From: Promethearchaeota archaeon
GTDB taxonomy: Archaea > Asgardarchaeota > Lokiarchaeia > Sigynarchaeales > MK-D1
Assembly: GCA_016839865.1 (NCBI GenBank)
Contig: JAEOTN010000417.1
Location: 1-8,087, forward strand
Direction: 5' to 3'
DNA: 8,087 nucleotides
Shown: positions 6,378 through 8,087 of the stretch, piece after piece
Layout: every line of letters starts with the position of its first letter
Numbering within the stretch: position 1 is the stretch's first letter
Translations under genes and position numbers: made by a program
Notes under the pieces: model-generated
Database searches by the model: none
Told to the model about the DNA's origin: nothing
The model's input: only the letters and a program-made list of their open reading frames with translations

Positions 6378-7820
6378 ATGGAGAGGCTGTATTGTCCCGA
6401 TTTTTCTAGTGTATTCGGTCCAGAATTTACAAATCCCTTTTTATTACCAAATATCGATTCCCAAATTTGGCCTATCTTTGTAGATTTCAAGTTTCCCGAA
6501 CAAATGAACAATTTATTATCACAAAAAACTGAAGAAATTGCTCATTTCTATCATCGAAAAATCACGTTGGCACAACAAAAGTTGGAAGTTCAATCCAGCT
6601 CAATTCAGATGGTTTTACTTCAATCACTGGAAATTGATTCTAATAATTCAATCCCAAATGATTTTGTGATAAAAATTGCACAGAAATGGAAGAATAGTAA
6701 AGTAATATGTAGTATCTCTCCAAAAACTGATGGTTTTACCTATATTGAAGAACTAGTGAAGAAATATAAGAAATTGGTTGCAGGAATTGTGTTGTACCCC
6801 AAATATCAACATGAGTTTATATCATCCACAGAATTCCCAATTTTTCTTCAGTGGGTAAAAAAAAACCATTTATTCTTGAAATTGGACTTCACTGAACTGC
6901 ATTTAAGTAAGATTCCGAAAAAAGAAGTGGATATTCCAAAAATAATTTCCTCTGTATCAAATACTACCTCTTCCATTTCACTTATCATCACACCTGGAGA
7001 TTTTTCCTCTATTCAACTTATCAATGATCGATATAAATTTCAAAAAAACATTTTCATAGAATTTAATATGAGGGTTCTTGGGGGTCAATCACCCACCAGA
7101 TTCTTCAAAGATGTGTTTGATCTTTCAGGATTTGTGCAAAATTGGTGGAGTAGAGTGGTTTTGGGTAGTGGTTCACCCACGCTTGAAACATCTCAACTAG
7201 TTCGCGGATGGTATGAAGCGACAGAAAACTTATCAACAAAATTTAAGAGCATCCTAAGGATGTGGGGATTTCGAAATATATGCCGGTTAATAAATATAAA
7301 ATCCGCAGAAAAAAAACCGATTCCTTTAATTTCATATAATTTACAGTCAGAATCCAACAATGAAAAATCAATTCATCTTGGATATGACATAATCATCCAA
7401 AGTTTTGCGATAACCCAACTTATATCAATTCAAGACACTTTTTTGAATGTTTTCTCAGAAGTACGGAAGAAATATCCAAGTAATGGATCCGGAAGATTAA
7501 CTCTCAAATCCTACCACACAACCACTAGCTTAATTATCAATGAACATGAAATTGGCAATTATCTGGATTTACATTACTATTTTGTGGAAGAATGCAAAAA
7601 AGATAGCTCGAGTTGTTTCCACACTGTTGCCGCTAAAGAAAATCGAGCAGACTTTAACTCTCCTGATCATATAGTAGCATCAACTCATGGTCATCGCTCA
7701 TTAACGTATCATATTCGAGACGGAGTACTAGCTCGAGGCTCGAGAGAGAATGTATATGCTCTTGCAACCTTCGGTCCACGGAAAATTACCATAGGTTTGG
7801 ATATTGTTCTGTTTAAATAA
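6378..7820 (+). CDS. Fusion of a degenerate amidohydrolase-like barrel with a C-terminal YjbQ/UPF0047 domain
   Basis: The 480 residues fall into two parts. Residues about 30-305 alternate strands and helices like a TIM barrel (SSIQMVLLQ, VAGIVLYP, LFLKLDF, SLIITP, NIFIEF, RVVLGSGSP). They end in a WGFRN segment resembling the final helix of amidohydrolase-2 proteins. The expected HxH is absent, with VDFKF at 35-39 in its likely place, and the GSDxP motif reads GSGSP (263-267), so metal-dependent hydrolysis is doubtful. Residues about 333-480 match YjbQ: HTTTSLIINEHE (380-391, H380, N388, E389), H415, ENRAD (421-425) with DHIVAS (H431), then DGVLARGSRENVY and FGPR. YjbQ proteins are small, about 130-140 residues; weak thiamine-phosphate synthase activity has been attributed to them, but their role is unsettled. 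An in-frame TGA at 6375-6377 rules out an earlier start. The gene stands alone and converges on the cysteine desulfurase (14-nt gap). Confidence 0.75.
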   Translation: MERLYCPDFSSVFGPEFTNPFLLPNIDSQIWPIFVDFKFPEQMNNLLSQKTEEIAHFYHRKITLAQQKLEVQSSSIQMVLLQSLEIDSNNSIPNDFVIKIAQKWKNSKVICSISPKTDGFTYIEELVKKYKKLVAGIVLYPKYQHEFISSTEFPIFLQWVKKNHLFLKLDFTELHLSKIPKKEVDIPKIISSVSNTTSSISLIITPGDFSSIQLINDRYKFQKNIFIEFNMRVLGGQSPTRFFKDVFDLSGFVQNWWSRVVLGSGSPTLETSQLVRGWYEATENLSTKFKSILRMWGFRNICRLINIKSAEKKPIPLISYNLQSESNNEKSIHLGYDIIIQSFAITQLISIQDTFLNVFSEVRKKYPSNGSGRLTLKSYHTTTSLIINEHEIGNYLDLHYYFVEECKKDSSSCFHTVAAKENRADFNSPDHIVASTHGHRSLTYHIRDGVLARGSRENVYALATFGPRKITIGLDIVLFK

Positions 7821-7823
7821 AAA
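7814..7823 (-). terminator. T-rich terminator candidate for the cysteine desulfurase gene
   Basis: Read on the minus strand the tract is TTTTTATTTA, starting 12 nt after the desulfurase stop codon and lying over the stop codon of the facing YjbQ-fusion gene. It fits the oligo-T terminators of archaea. Confidence 0.4.
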
Positions 7824-7834
7824 CGCAATATTCT

Positions 7835-8087
7835 TCAACTACGTAGTTTCCTTATTGACTCCTCTAATGCAATTTTGAACTTCTTAATGTGTTCGGAAGT
7901 TGTAAATCTACCAGTAGATACACGTAATGTGCCTTGCTGATATTCACTTGGCAAGTGTAATGCTCGAATTACATGACTCACTTCGTCGGATTGGGCAATA
8001 CAAGCACTTCCTGTGCTAACTGCAAATCCTCGAATGTTTAATTCCGTAATCAAATCAAATCCACTAATCCCCTTGATACCAAAGTTA
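7835..8087 (-). CDS. Cysteine desulfurase, group I NifS/IscS-like, C-terminal part (5' end outside the window)
   Basis: The visible 83 residues are the C-terminal end of a PLP-dependent class V aminotransferase-fold cysteine desulfurase. This enzyme takes sulfur from L-cysteine as a persulfide for Fe-S clusters, thio-tRNA or cofactors. The active-site cysteine sits in AVSTGSACIAQS (cysteine codon 8000-8002). The SGSAC-type loop is characteristic of the group I (NifS/IscS) class rather than SufS-type RxGHHC. Further family marks are SHVIRAL, GTLRVSTGRFTT and a C-terminal helix ending KLRS. The frame is open past the TTG at 8051-8053 to the window edge with matching sequence (NFGIKGISGFD), so that TTG is internal. 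The PLP lysine lies outside the window. No scaffold (IscU) gene is visible on this side. Confidence 0.92.
   Translation of the reverse strand, partial: NFGIKGISGFDLITELNIRGFAVSTGSACIAQSDEVSHVIRALHLPSEYQQGTLRVSTGRFTTSEHIKKFKIALEESIRKLRS

Noticed and set aside
6346..6483. A 45-codon open frame (starting MCKPKIDWWNEWRG) overlapping the start of the YjbQ-fusion gene, considered as a small gene or as a frameshifted N-terminus
   Set aside because: It begins at or before the transcription start predicted from the TATA box at 6323-6331. After the first dozen codons it runs out of frame through the fusion gene's coding sequence and gives an unremarkable peptide. It carries no HxH motif that would repair the barrel.
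8051..8053. TTG as the start of a 72-codon gene at the right edge
   Set aside because: The same frame continues upstream to the window edge with sequence matching the cysteine desulfurase family, so this codon is an internal leucine.
1..8087. tRNA, rRNA, CRISPR array, insertion sequence or long repeats
   Set aside because: On reading both strands I saw no cloverleaf-like sequence, no regularly spaced repeats, no transposase and no terminal inverted repeats. The non-coding gaps are short and AT-rich.

Overview
The window looks archaeal. It is AT-rich, TATA-like boxes precede most genes, pyrimidine-rich tracts follow several of them, and one gene has an FrhB/FdhB-type (F420-linked) iron-sulfur architecture. 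Most genes are single-gene units. An Asgard-type or other mesophilic uncultivated archaeon is my best guess, but that is inference from style and gene content. No ribosomal marker, tRNA, CRISPR array or insertion sequence is present to fix the lineage.

Layout: (1) 117-2594, +, a large helical protein of unknown function whose C-terminal third resembles an alpha/alpha-toroid (prenyltransferase/terpene-cyclase-type) domain. (2) 2639-3295, +, a YkgJ-type CxxCxxCC cysteine-cluster protein, 44 nt downstream. (3) 3311-4021, -, a HAD-superfamily hydrolase lacking the usual second aspartate. (4) 4122-5231, +, an FrhB/FdhB-like protein with C-terminal double [4Fe-4S] ferredoxin motifs; the longest reading frame opens at a TTG (4053) that I reject. 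(5) 5232-6209, -, a PfkB-family sugar kinase resembling tagatose-kinase-type members. (6) 6378-7820, +, an apparent fusion of a degenerate amidohydrolase-like barrel with a C-terminal YjbQ/UPF0047 domain. (7) 7835-8087, -, the C-terminal end of a group I (NifS/IscS-like) cysteine desulfurase that runs off the right edge.

After the first two genes the strand alternates gene by gene. Convergent ends are extremely tight (15, 0 and 14 nt), while the two divergent gaps (100 and 168 nt) hold the promoters. Transcripts of facing genes must therefore overlap or end inside one another's coding sequence. The arrangement argues against a single pathway operon. The genes look like independent housekeeping or accessory units: sugar phosphorylation, phosphatase-type chemistry, F420/Fe-S redox and sulfur mobilisation.

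The items most worth a second look are the amidohydrolase-like/YjbQ fusion, whose barrel appears to have lost its metal ligands while the YjbQ histidines are kept; the unrecognised toroid-like protein; and the orphan FdhB-like subunit with no catalytic partner in view. I see no convincing multi-gene novel system (defence island, mobile element or biosynthetic cluster) in this window.
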